Origin: DATAEY01 sp045805565
GTDB lineage: Bacteria > Actinomycetota > Thermoleophilia > Solirubrobacterales > Solirubrobacteraceae
DNA length: 64,000 nt
NCBI GenBank assembly: GCA_045805565.1
Contig: JBJMKZ010000025.1
Coordinates: 157,272-221,271, forward strand
Reading direction: 5' to 3'
Below, one piece after another: positions 8,546-17,800 of this stretch. The number at the start of each line of letters is the position of its first letter. Positions within the stretch are counted from its first letter, which is position 1. The notes under the pieces were generated by a model that saw only the letters and a list, made by a program, of their open reading frames with translations, was not told the origin of the DNA and made no database searches. Made by a program: the position numbers and the translations under genes.

Positions 8546-9565
8546 ATGGCCACGATGCGAGCGGTGCAGGTGACCGAGCAGGGCGGACCGTTCGAGCTGG
8601 TCGAGCGGGACGTGCCCAGCCCGGGGCCTGACGAAGCGCTGGTCCGTGTGCAGGCATGCGGCATCTGCCACAGTGACTCGTTCGCCAAGAACGGCGGTTT
8701 TCCCGGGGTGTCGCATCCCCTCATCCCCGGCCACGAGATCGCCGGGGTGATCGAGTCGCTGGGCGACGCCGTGCAGGGCTGGCAGCCCGGGCAGCGGGTG
8801 GGTGTCGGCTGGTTCGGGGGGCAGTGCGGCCACTGCGAGCCGTGCCGGCGCGGCTACCTCATCGACTGCCAGAACCTTCGGATCCCCGGCATCACCCACG
8901 ACGGCGGCTACGCGGAGTACGTGGTCGTCAAGGCCACCGCGCTGGCTCTCATGCCGGATGAGATCACGCCGCAGGAGGCGGCGCCGCTGTTGTGCGCCGG
9001 CGTGACCACCTACAACGCGCTGCGCCACAGCGGCGCGCACGGCGGCGATCTGGTGGCGATCCTGGGTGTCGGCGGGCTTGGGCACCTGGGAGTCCAGTTC
9101 GCCTCCAAGCTGGGCTTCGAGACGGTCGCGATCGCGCGCGGGCGCGACAAGGAGGACCTCGTCCGCCGGCTTGGCGCCCGCCACTACATCGACAGCACCG
9201 CCCAGGATCCCGCCGAGGAGCTCATCGGGCTGGGAGGCGCGAAGGTCATCCTCGCCACCGTCGCCAGCGCGAGCGCGATGACGGCGGTCATCGGCGGCCT
9301 GGCCGTGCGCGGGACCCTGGTGGTCGTCGGCGCGTCGATGGAGCCCATCGAGGTGCCTCCGGTGCTGCTGATCGGCGGCAGCCGGTCGATCGTGGGGCAC
9401 GCGTCGGGCACCTCGCGTGACTCCGAGGACACCCTGGCCTTCAGCGCGCTCGCGGAGGTGCGGCCGATGATCGAGACGCGTCCGCTGGAACAGGCCTCCG
9501 AGGCCTATGAGCGGATGATGGAGGGCGACGCCCGCTTTCGCATGGTCCTCACCACAGAGGCCTGA
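8546..9565 (+). CDS. Zinc-dependent alcohol dehydrogenase (MDR superfamily)
   Basis: The protein has catalytic-zinc residues in CGICHSDSF and PGHEIAGV, four structural-zinc cysteines in CGHCEPCRRGYLIDC, and the NAD(P)-binding GVGGLGHLGVQFASKLG motif of the Rossmann domain. The length (339 residues from this ATG) is normal. A GTG at 8540 and an ATG at 8555 are alternative starts. The enzyme oxidises primary alcohols or reduces aldehydes; sequence features recall the broad-range AdhA-type branch. The ChaB-domain gene follows 21 bases later, possibly co-transcribed. Confidence 0.92.
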   Translation: MATMRAVQVTEQGGPFELVERDVPSPGPDEALVRVQACGICHSDSFAKNGGFPGVSHPLIPGHEIAGVIESLGDAVQGWQPGQRVGVGWFGGQCGHCEPCRRGYLIDCQNLRIPGITHDGGYAEYVVVKATALALMPDEITPQEAAPLLCAGVTTYNALRHSGAHGGDLVAILGVGGLGHLGVQFASKLGFETVAIARGRDKEDLVRRLGARHYIDSTAQDPAEELIGLGGAKVILATVASASAMTAVIGGLAVRGTLVVVGASMEPIEVPPVLLIGGSRSIVGHASGTSRDSEDTLAFSALAEVRPMIETRPLEQASEAYERMMEGDARFRMVLTTEA

Positions 9566-9586
9566 GAGAGCGAGAGGAGCAGCCGT

Positions 9587-9997
9587 ATGCCCAAGACCAC
9601 CCGGAAAGGCCAGCCGAAGAAGAGCGAGCTTCCCGGCACGCTACGCCGCTCGCCCGCCAAGGCCCAGCGCACCTGGGCCAAGGCCCACGATGACGCCGTC
9701 GAGCAATACGGCGACGGTGAGCGCGCTCACCGCACCGCGTACTCGGCGCTAAAGCACTCCTACGAGAAGGTCGGCAACCGCTGGCAGCCCAAGCAGGCGA
9801 AGGGACCGTCGGATCCGCAGGCCAAGCAGAGCGCTCCCCGCGCACGGACCCGCCCGCGGCCCACCGCCGCCGGTGTCGACGTCGAGGGCCACTCCAAGCA
9901 GGAGTTGATGGAGCGCGCGAAGCGGCTCGACGTAAAGGGCCGCTCGAAGATGTCCAAGTTGGAGCTCGGTCAGGCGATCGCCCGCAAGCAGGACTGA
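9587..9997 (+). CDS. ChaB-domain protein with C-terminal Rho-N/SAP-like segment
   Basis: Residues about 15-65 match the ChaB fold (LPGTLRRSPAKAQRTWAKAHDDAVEQYG...AHRTAYSALKHSYEK). A basic, proline-rich linker follows. Residues about 100-136 (GHSKQELMERAKRLDVKGRSKMSKLELGQAI) resemble the Rho-terminator N-domain/SAP-like helix-extended-helix module that binds nucleic acid. A ribosome site (AGAGGAG) precedes the ATG. ChaB was named for cation transport regulation, but the fused form is common in actinobacteria and its role is unknown; nucleic-acid association is inferred from the tail. Confidence 0.85.
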   Translation: MPKTTRKGQPKKSELPGTLRRSPAKAQRTWAKAHDDAVEQYGDGERAHRTAYSALKHSYEKVGNRWQPKQAKGPSDPQAKQSAPRARTRPRPTAAGVDVEGHSKQELMERAKRLDVKGRSKMSKLELGQAIARKQD

Positions 9998-10072
9998 GCC
10001 GGCAAGCCTGACGATCGCCGAAATCCCTTCACCCGGCGCGGGCGCCGGCGACGCCTCGTCATACTGGCCCGG

Positions 10073-11182
10073 GTGCGAACGCTGCCTCGTCGACCGTTGC
10101 GGGGGCTTGTCGCGTTGGGCGCCGCGGGGCTCTGCGCCGCCGGCTTCCCGGCCTCGAGCCTCGCGGCAGCGCGGACCGTCGAGACGGTGGGGACTGCGCC
10201 ATCGACGACTCTCGACGCCGGTGCCTGGTTCTTTCGCGACCGGGTGATCGATCACCCGGTGGCGAGGGCGGCCGCGGCGAACGGGGGACTCCTGACCCTG
10301 CACTATCCGGTCGGCGGTCAGAGCGTCGAGATCTCCCTGTCACCCGCGTTCGCCGACATTCCGCAGAACCGGGCGGCGGCGCGGTCGGTCGTCGATTTCC
10401 TGGGCAGCCTCCCGCACGCGTCCGAGCTCGGGCAGCTGCGCATCTTCATCGGCACCCAGGCCGAGGTCAGCGTGCTGTGCGGCGGCGGGGTGGAAGTGCT
10501 GGGCTGCTACGCCGCCTCCCAGCACCGCATGTTCGTGCCCGATCGCGAGCCCCCCGGCGGCATCTACAGCCGGGAGTACGCGATGACCCACGAGTACGGG
10601 CACCACATCGCCAGCTTGCGCAGCGACGCCCCGTGGCCAGCGCTGGCCTACGGCGCCAAGTACTGGTCCTCCTATGAGCACGTGTGCGCGCGGACCGAGC
10701 ATCACCTGCTCTTCCCCGGCGACGAGAGCAGCCATTACGCCGCCAACCCGGGCGAGGCCTTCGCCGACACCTACGCGCACCTTCGCTTTCCGAGGGTCCC
10801 GTTCCAGTTCTCGTCGATCATGCGTCCGACGCCGGGCTCACTCGCGGTCGTGCGTCGCGACGTGCTCCATCCCTGGCGCGCGCCGCGCGCCGCGCGGCTG
10901 CGGGGGGTTCTCGGTGCCGCCAGGCCGATCCGTTCCTTCACCATCCGCCAGTCTCTGGACGGATCCCTTTCGTTCCGGCTCCTCGGCCCGCCGGGCTCGA
11001 ACTACGACCTCGAGCTGGTCAACCGTGGGCGCGTGGTCCGGCGCACCGACGCGCCGGGCAGCCGCGACCGTCTGACCCTCCTCGGCTGCCGGGCGGACCG
11101 CCCGACCGTGACCTACTCGCTGCGCGTTGTGCGCCGCAGCGGCAGCGGGGCGTTCTCGGTCGACACCGCGGTCCCCGGCTGA
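10073..11182 (+). CDS. Secreted zinc-metallopeptidase-like protein
   Basis: The 369-residue protein starts GTG and has a signal peptide (basic start, hydrophobic LVALGAAGLCAAGFPA, cleavage near SLAAA). A HEYGHH zinc-binding helix lies at about residue 173, followed about 55 residues later by NPGEAFADTYAHL, whose glutamate fits the third ligand of a gluzincin. The last ~100 residues look like a beta-rich domain (SLSFRLLGPPGSNYDLELVN), similar to pre-peptidase C-terminal domains. Two cysteines (VLCGGGVEVLGC) may form a disulfide. I do not know a named family; the peptidase role is inferred from these motifs. Confidence 0.72.
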   Translation: MRTLPRRPLRGLVALGAAGLCAAGFPASSLAAARTVETVGTAPSTTLDAGAWFFRDRVIDHPVARAAAANGGLLTLHYPVGGQSVEISLSPAFADIPQNRAAARSVVDFLGSLPHASELGQLRIFIGTQAEVSVLCGGGVEVLGCYAASQHRMFVPDREPPGGIYSREYAMTHEYGHHIASLRSDAPWPALAYGAKYWSSYEHVCARTEHHLLFPGDESSHYAANPGEAFADTYAHLRFPRVPFQFSSIMRPTPGSLAVVRRDVLHPWRAPRAARLRGVLGAARPIRSFTIRQSLDGSLSFRLLGPPGSNYDLELVNRGRVVRRTDAPGSRDRLTLLGCRADRPTVTYSLRVVRRSGSGAFSVDTAVPG

Positions 11183-11225
11183 GCATCCCCCAGGCGGTTG
11201 CCGGCGCCGCTTAGCGCCGCGCGCT

Positions 11226-11828
11226 TCAGGCGGACTGGGTATCGCGGTAGTGCTCGATCGCGCCGGTGCGCTCGAGATCGTCCACCAGGATGGCCTCGAC
11301 ATCGAGGGTGAGCTCGATCTCGTTGCTGGCGACCACCCCGCCGCCCGGGAGCTCGTCCTGCCACGAGACGCCGAAATCGTGGCGGTCGATCCTGGTGGTC
11401 GCCTCGAAGCCGAGGCGGCGCATGTCGCCTCGGTTCTGGTCGCCGACCCAGAAAGGCGTCTTCCACTCGCCGAGGTAGACGATGTCGAGGGGGACGGTCC
11501 GGGTGACGCCCCGGATCGTCAGGTCCACCTCTCCCTTGAACTGGGTATCCGCGGTGCGCTCGGTGAAGTGGCCGGCGAAGGCGATCCTGGGGTGGTTCTC
11601 GACATCGAAGAAGTCCGCGCTGCGCAGATGTGTGTCGCGGTCCGGTTCCCCGGTCCAGATGCCGGTCGCGTCGATCTCGCCCTCGAAGGTCGCGTCGAGG
11701 GGGCTATCCCAGTCCAGCTCGAGCCGGCCGTGGATGTCCTTGAACAGACCGCGCACCCACGTGACCATCATGTGGCGGGCCCGGAACTCGGCTTCGGTGT
11801 GCCCCGGCTCGAAGATCCAGCTCGCCAT
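11226..11828 (-). CDS. YceI-family lipid-binding protein
   Basis: The 200-residue protein shows the YceI lipocalin-like pattern: W-x-F-x-P-x-H-T-E-x-E-F-x-x-R-H-M at the start, FEGEIDATGI, LRSADFFDVENHPRIAF and the G-x-L-T-I-R-G-V-T-R-x-V strand. The fold is an extended beta barrel binding polyisoprenoid-like lipids. It has no signal peptide, so it is the cytoplasmic type common in actinobacteria. Convergent with the metallopeptidase-like gene; the 43-base gap contains a weak GGCGC-loop-GCGCC hairpin. Confidence 0.93.
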   Translation of the reverse strand: MASWIFEPGHTEAEFRARHMMVTWVRGLFKDIHGRLELDWDSPLDATFEGEIDATGIWTGEPDRDTHLRSADFFDVENHPRIAFAGHFTERTADTQFKGEVDLTIRGVTRTVPLDIVYLGEWKTPFWVGDQNRGDMRRLGFEATTRIDRHDFGVSWQDELPGGGVVASNEIELTLDVEAILVDDLERTGAIEHYRDTQSA

Positions 11829-12021
11829 TCAGGTCTCGCTCCCCGCCACGAAGGCCAGCGCTCGGGTGTCCCCTGCGTTCATCTTCCCACGACGGGCCGC
11901 GCACGCGGGTGAAGGCTCGGCTGGGGGGCGGATCCATCGGCGGTCGCGGCCTAAGATGGCGACCCGCCAGTCCCGCCTACTCGGCCACAGCCGGCGGCTG
12001 AACACCGACGAAAGGATCGTC

Positions 12022-12321
12022 ATGCACGTAGCCGAGTTCACGCTGCACGCCAAACCGGGCCACTTCGACGAGGTGGCCGAGATGTACTCCCAGTTCGCGA
12101 GCGGCTTTCTCAGCGACCACCCGGCGCTCGAGAGCGTGCTGATCCTCGGCGACGAGGCGGGCGGCCTGGTGCGGGGGATTGGCGTCTTCACCGATCGCGA
12201 CGCGGCGGACGCCGTGAACAGCGATCCCGAGTTCGCCGCGTTCAACGACCGCATCGGACCGCTTCTGTCGGGGCCCTCCGAACGAATCGAGCTACAGCTC
12301 CTGCACCAGCACGTCAGGTAA
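12022..12321 (+). CDS. Antibiotic biosynthesis monooxygenase (ABM)-like small protein
   Basis: The 99-residue protein starts at ATG 12022 after a clear AAAGGA site. It has a single ferredoxin-like alpha+beta repeat (VAEFTLHAKPGHFDEVAEMY ... GIGVFTDRDAADAVNSDPEFAAF). This dimeric fold includes quinol/polyketide monooxygenases and haem-degrading proteins; catalytic residues are not conserved enough to choose. It is convergent with the decarboxylase gene. Function unassigned. Confidence 0.7.
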   Translation: MHVAEFTLHAKPGHFDEVAEMYSQFASGFLSDHPALESVLILGDEAGGLVRGIGVFTDRDAADAVNSDPEFAAFNDRIGPLLSGPSERIELQLLHQHVR

Positions 12322-12333
12322 GCCCTGGATCGA

Positions 12334-14259
12334 TCAGCTCTCGGCTCCCTGGCGGCGCTCACGGGCGGCGCGACGAAGCTGGCGCTCGAGGTCAGGAGAT
12401 CGGCGCATGAGATCGTCCAGCGCGTCCGGGCTGAAGACAAGCAGCCGGAGCGGCGAGGCCGCGACGACGGAGGCCGTACGCGTGTAGCCGAAGCCGGCGC
12501 CCCAATCGAGCGCCGCCAGCTCGCCGAAGAAGTCGCCCTTGGCCAGCCGGCCTACGCCCACGTTCCCGCGGCTGACATCGGCGGTACCCGCGACGATCAC
12601 GTAGAAGTCACGCGTCCCGTCCCAGCGACGGATCACGCTCTCGCCGGGCGCGACGCTCCTCTCGCGCGCTGCGGTGGCCAAGCGCTCGCCGTCCTCGCCG
12701 GTGAGTGCGGCGAACAGCGGCCGCTTGGCGGCCGTTGCATCCGGCCGGGTCGGTTGCGGCAGGTCCCGGGGCATGCCGGACTGTCGCGCCCGGACCGCAG
12801 CCGCCGGCTTGCTCGCGGGCGCCGCCGGCACCGGCGCCTCGGCGAACCAGCGGAGGGCGCCTTCGACATCCCGCGGACCGGTGGTGTGGTTCATCACGCA
12901 CAGGCGCATGGCGTAGGTCCCGTGAAGCCGGGTGGAGGACACCAGCCCCCGCCCGGTCGCCTCGAAGCCGCCGACCAGGCCGGCGTTGAGCTCGGCGATC
13001 GTCTCCTCGTCCTCGATGCCCGGGAACCGGCGCCGGAAGCAGATGATCCCGAAAGATGCCGGCGAGAGCAGCTCGAGCGCGGGGTCTTCCCGCACGCGCT
13101 GTTCGGCGTACAGGGCGAGGTCCATGGCGCGATCGATTGCGGCCCGGAAGGCGTCAACCCCGAAGTAGTTGAGCGACAGCCAGATCTTCAGCGCACGCGA
13201 GGTGCGCGTGAGCTGCAGGCCGAGGTCGGCGAAGTTGACCTCCTCGCCCTTGTAGTCGGCGAGGTAGTCGGGCGCGATCGTGAAAGCACGCTGCAGGTGG
13301 CGCCCCTCGCGTACGAGCAGGCACCCACACTCGATGGGCTGGTACAGCCACTTGTGGGGGTCGAGCGTGACCGAGTCGGCCAGCTCGATTCCCGCGAGCG
13401 CGTCCCGCCCCCGCTCGGTCAGCGCCGCGAACCCGCCGTAGGCGGCGTCCACGTGAAGCCACAGCCCGCGCTCGTGGCAGACCGCCGCGAGATCGGCCAG
13501 CGGATCGACGGCGCCGGTATTCGTGGCGCCGGCGTTGGCCGACACGATCAGAGGCCGCAGGCCGGCGTTGGTGTCGGCCTCGATCGCGCCCACCAGGGCG
13601 TCGAGGCGCATGCGGTGGCTCGCGTCGGTCGGCAGTACGCGCAGCTGATCGGGACGGAAGCCGAGCAACCGCGCCGCCCGCGCGACCGAGGAGTGGGTCT
13701 GATCGGCGACGTAGGCGACGACCCGGTCGGACATCGAGCCAACCAGCGTCTCGCGCGCGCACGCGAGCGCGGTGATGTTGGCGGCGGAGCCGCCGCCGAC
13801 CAGGATCCCCGCGGCCTGCGCCGGGTAGCCGATCCACTCCTTGAACCAGTCGAGCACGACGAGCTCGAGCTGGCTCGGCCCAGCAGCCGACATCCAGGAA
13901 CCCGCGTCGATGTCGAGGGCGCTGGCGATCAGGTCTCCGAGAGCACCCGGGAACGTGCTCGAGGCGGGGATGAAGGCGAAGTAGCCGGGATGCGCGAGCC
14001 GACTCATGAAGGCGAGGACGTCGTCCTCGAGCTGGTTGAGCAACTGTCCCCACTCGCACGCCCCGGTGGGTGGCGGGCCCGACAGGCGCCGAACGAGATC
14101 GCTCGAGGTTCCGCGGCGCATCGCCGGTGTCGATTGGTCGCTCAGCTGTGAGACCAACAGGTCCACCGTCCGGTACCCGAGCTCGCGCATGCGCTCTGGG
14201 GTCAGCGCGAGGGGGTCCTCGCCGAGGCGTGAAGCAGGCGGCGTCGGCGGGGCCTTCAT
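12334..14259 (-). CDS. PLP-dependent decarboxylase fused to a cyclic-nucleotide-binding domain
   Basis: Residues about 15-480 are a group II (aromatic-L-amino-acid/aspartate-type) decarboxylase: FAFIPASSTFPGALGDL, GGGSAANITAL, HVDAAYGG and the PLP lysine in DPHKWLYQP (about residue 303). A Pro/Ala/Arg-rich hinge (about 485-520) joins a C-terminal cNMP-binding domain (RPLFAALTGEDGERLATA ... VIVAGTADVSR ... GDFFGELAALD ... TRTASVVAASPLRLLVF), whose phosphate-binding cassette keeps G-E-L and R-T. The ATG at 14259 overlaps the upstream acetyltransferase stop by ATGA, so I chose it over the ATG at 14286. Decarboxylase activity is well supported; allosteric control by cAMP or cGMP is inferred. Confidence 0.88.
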   Translation of the reverse strand: MKAPPTPPASRLGEDPLALTPERMRELGYRTVDLLVSQLSDQSTPAMRRGTSSDLVRRLSGPPPTGACEWGQLLNQLEDDVLAFMSRLAHPGYFAFIPASSTFPGALGDLIASALDIDAGSWMSAAGPSQLELVVLDWFKEWIGYPAQAAGILVGGGSAANITALACARETLVGSMSDRVVAYVADQTHSSVARAARLLGFRPDQLRVLPTDASHRMRLDALVGAIEADTNAGLRPLIVSANAGATNTGAVDPLADLAAVCHERGLWLHVDAAYGGFAALTERGRDALAGIELADSVTLDPHKWLYQPIECGCLLVREGRHLQRAFTIAPDYLADYKGEEVNFADLGLQLTRTSRALKIWLSLNYFGVDAFRAAIDRAMDLALYAEQRVREDPALELLSPASFGIICFRRRFPGIEDEETIAELNAGLVGGFEATGRGLVSSTRLHGTYAMRLCVMNHTTGPRDVEGALRWFAEAPVPAAPASKPAAAVRARQSGMPRDLPQPTRPDATAAKRPLFAALTGEDGERLATAARERSVAPGESVIRRWDGTRDFYVIVAGTADVSRGNVGVGRLAKGDFFGELAALDWGAGFGYTRTASVVAASPLRLLVFSPDALDDLMRRSPDLERQLRRAARERRQGAES

Positions 14260-14789
14260 GCCGCCGCGAGCGCCCGGGATCGGCATAGGGGAAGCTCAAA
14301 TCCGAGCGCCGGGCAATCGGGCGGGTCGAGCTCGTCGAGCTCGGGCGCCCGCACGAACCCCAGGCGTTGGTAGAGGCGGCACGCGGCTTCCATCGTGGGC
14401 CGGGTTCGGAGCACCACACGGCGGAAGTCGCCCGCCACCGCGACGGCCAGCGCTCTGCGCAGGAGGGCCTCGCCGATGCCGCGCCTTCGCGCATCGTCGG
14501 CGACCGCGAACAGGCGCAGCTCGGCGTCACCCGGGCTGGCACGGCGGCCGCTACGGCCACTGGCCGGGCCGACGGTTACGGTCCCGACGATCGTCCTGTC
14601 CGGCGTGGCGGCCACGAGGACCAGGCCGCTGCGCGCCCGGTGGGTCGCGGTCCGCAGGTCGCGCCGCACGACCGGGACCAGCCGCGGCGTCCGGTAGACC
14701 CTCTCGACCAGGCCGTCGACCGCGTTGAGATCGTCCTGTCGCGCGGCCTTGATCGCGACTCGCTTGCGGTGAAGATCGGTCTGCGCCAT
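14256..14789 (-). CDS. GNAT N-acetyltransferase coupled to the decarboxylase gene
   Basis: From ATG 14789 the product is 177 residues: a GNAT domain with VAATPDRTIVGTVTVG, the acetyl-CoA motif LFAVADDARRRGIGEALLRRAL and the terminal MEAACRLYQRLGFVRAPELD. Its stop overlaps the next start by four bases (ATGA), giving translational coupling with the PLP decarboxylase. That pairing suggests the two act on related amines, one making and one acetylating; this is an inference. In-frame starts further upstream would add 9 to 47 poorly structured residues. Confidence 0.85.
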   Translation of the reverse strand: MAQTDLHRKRVAIKAARQDDLNAVDGLVERVYRTPRLVPVVRRDLRTATHRARSGLVLVAATPDRTIVGTVTVGPASGRSGRRASPGDAELRLFAVADDARRRGIGEALLRRALAVAVAGDFRRVVLRTRPTMEAACRLYQRLGFVRAPELDELDPPDCPALGFELPLCRSRALAAA

Positions 14790-14880
14790 TCCGATCGGTG
14801 GGCGTGACCGGCGAGGGAACATCGTTACGCCTCGATTCGCGGCCAGATCGACATAGACTTGCGCCACGGGAGGGCGACGA

Positions 14881-17800
14881 TTGGACGCAGCCGACACCGA
14901 TGAGGTGGGGCTCGGCGCAAGCCGAGCCACGGCCCCGCTGGTCGGCCGTGAGCGCGAGCTTGGCGAGCTGGAAGCCGCGCTGGCCGACGCTCACAGCCGC
15001 CACGGTCAGCTCTACCTCATGGTCGGCGAGCCCGGCATCGGGAAGACGCGACTGGCCGAAGCGGCGGCCGAGCGAGGCGCGGCCCAGGGGATGCTCGCGC
15101 TCTGGGGCCGAGCGTGGGACAGCGGCGGCGCACCCGCCTACTGGCCCTGGGTGCAGGTTCTGCGCAAGCTGGTCGCCACCCGCGACGCAGCTCGCCTGGA
15201 GACCGAGCTCGGGGGTGGCGCCAGCTGGCTGGTAGAGGTTATGCCCGAGCTGGGCGATCGTCTGCCCGGGATCGCGCCGCGGGTGTCCTCCGGCTCGGAA
15301 GAGGCGCGCTTCGCCTTCTTCGACGCGCTCGCGTCGTTTCTGCGCAACGCGGCTGACAGCAGCCCGCTCGTGATCGTCCTCGACGACCTTCACGCCGCCG
15401 ACCCGGCGTCGCTGCTGCTGCTCGAGTTCGTGGCGCGGGGAACGTCGGAATCCCCGGTGCTGATCCTCGGGACGTACCAGCCAACCGCGGCTCGCCGACG
15501 GCCGGACGTCGAGAAGCTAATCGGCGCCCTGGCTCGCGACTGTCCGTCGCTGATCCTGCGCGGCTTCGACGAGCAAGATGTCGGGCGCCTGGTCGAGGAC
15601 TGCACCGGGCAGCAATGGCCGCAGAACTTCCTGAAGGCGCTGCACGCCACGACGGAGGGAAACCCGTTCTTCACCGTCGAGGTCGCCCGGCTGATGAGCG
15701 CCGGGCCGGCACGCTCGGCTCCGGCTGACTCCGACCGCCGCGCGGGGTTCCCCCTGCCGGACACGGTTCGAGACACGATCCGCCGGCGATTCGAGTCACT
15801 GCGGCGGGAAACGATCTCGCTACTCGAGGTTGCGGCGGTGATCGGCCGGGAGTTTCGCGTCTCGACGCTGCGGCGGGTGGCCGGGCAGCACGATGACCAC
15901 ATAGCGCTGTTGGACGAAGCCGTGTCCGCGGACCTCGTGACCGAGGTGACCGGATCGGTCGGACGCTTTCGCTTCAGGCACAGCCTGGTCAGGGAGACGC
16001 TGTATGCCGGCCTGGGAACCGCCCGGCGGATCCAGCTGCACCGAGCCGTCGGCGAGGCGTTGGAGAGCCGCTACGGAGGCGCGCCCGAGCACCTGGTCGA
16101 GCTGGCGCACCACTTCGCCGAGGCGGCGCCGGAGGGCGACGCCTCCAAGGCGCTCGATTACGCCGTCAAGGCCGCGGAGGACGCGATGCGCCTGTTCGCA
16201 TACGAGCAAGCGGCGACCCTCTACGAGCTGGCGCTGAGCACGAGCGACGCGCTCCCGCCGGAGCGCAAACGCGACGCGCAGCTCCTGCTGGCCCTGGGAC
16301 AGGCGCGGGCGCGGGCGGACCACCTCGCGTCCCGCGACACCCTGATCGCCGCCGCCCAGGCCGCACGCGAGGTCGACGACCCGCGGCTCTTCGCCTCCGC
16401 GGGGCTCGCCATGCGCGCCTTTCCCCTCGGCAGCGGCGTGCTGGACGATCAGCCCAGCGGGTTGCTGAGCGAGGCGCTCGAGCGCCTCGACGAAGCCGAC
16501 AGCCCGCTGCGCGCCGAGGTGCTGGCCCGCCTCGCGGTCTCGCTCTACTACTGGCCGGGGACCGAGCCGCGGCGGATGGCGCTCGCCGAGGAGGCGGTCG
16601 CGATGGCGCGCCGGCTCGACGATCCCGCGGCGCTGGCCCATGTCCTGAGCAATGCGCAACTGGCTACCTGGGGGCCGGATACCACCGAGCGTGACCTGAC
16701 GTGGATGGAGGAGGTCCTGCGGTTGACCGACCGGTTGGGCGACGACCAGCTCGAGTTGGCGGCGCGCAACCGGCAGATCGACTTCCTGGTCGAGCTCAAT
16801 GACCTGCGCGCAGCGGAGAGGGCGCTCAGCGGACTGGCATTGACGGTCACCCGCAGCTCCGACCCGCGCACCGCGGCCTATGTCCGGCTGCACCGCGCCC
16901 GCCACGCCATCATCGAGGGTCGCTACGCGGACGCCGAGCGACTGAACGCCGAGGCCTCCGAAGACGGAAGTCGTCTGCGTGACCCCCTGCTCGTGGAGCT
17001 CGCGCGGGGACAGCGATTCTCCCTGCGCTGGGCGCAGGGACAGCTCGACCAATTCGAGGCCGCCACCCGCCAGGCCATCAGCACCGATGTGACGTCGGCC
17101 TGGCGGGCCGCACTGGCGCTCCTGTGCTGCGAGGTCGGTCACGAGGGCGAGGCCAGTCGCCACCTGGAGCGCCTGGCCGCCAATGACTTCCGCGACCTTC
17201 CGCGCTACAACGGATGGCTGGCGACGATGGGGCTGCTGTCGGAGGTCTGCGTTCGGCTTGGGGACCGGGGTCGGGGGCAGACGATCTACGAGCTGCTCGT
17301 CCCGTTCGCGGCGCGAAACGTCATCACCCCGCAGGCGGCGTTCGCCGGCCCGGTCGCCCGCTTCCTGGGCATCCTGGCCGGTGCCCAGGGGGAGTGGGAG
17401 CTCGCCGCCACCCACCTCGCGGAGGCGCGCGAGGCGGCTGCCCGCATGGGCTCGCCCCCGACGCTCATGCGCGTCGATCTCGACGAGGCGCAGCTCCTGA
17501 TCGCGCGCGCCCGCCCCGGCGATCGGGAGCGCGCCTTCGAGCTGGTCGATCAGGCCACGTCGATCGCCCAGGAGTTGCGGACGGAGCGGATCGCCGAGCA
17601 AGTGGAGCGGTGGCGCGCCGCGATCGGCGCAACCGCCCGGCCCAAACCCGCCGCGGCGGAGGTCGCGGCGCCCGCATCCCTGCGCCGGGAGGGCGACGTG
17701 TGGGCGTTCGAGTTCGACGGGCGATCGGTGCGGGTCCGGGACAGCAAGGGCGTTCGATGCCTCGCCGTCCTGCTCGCCAACCCCGGCACCGAGATCCATG

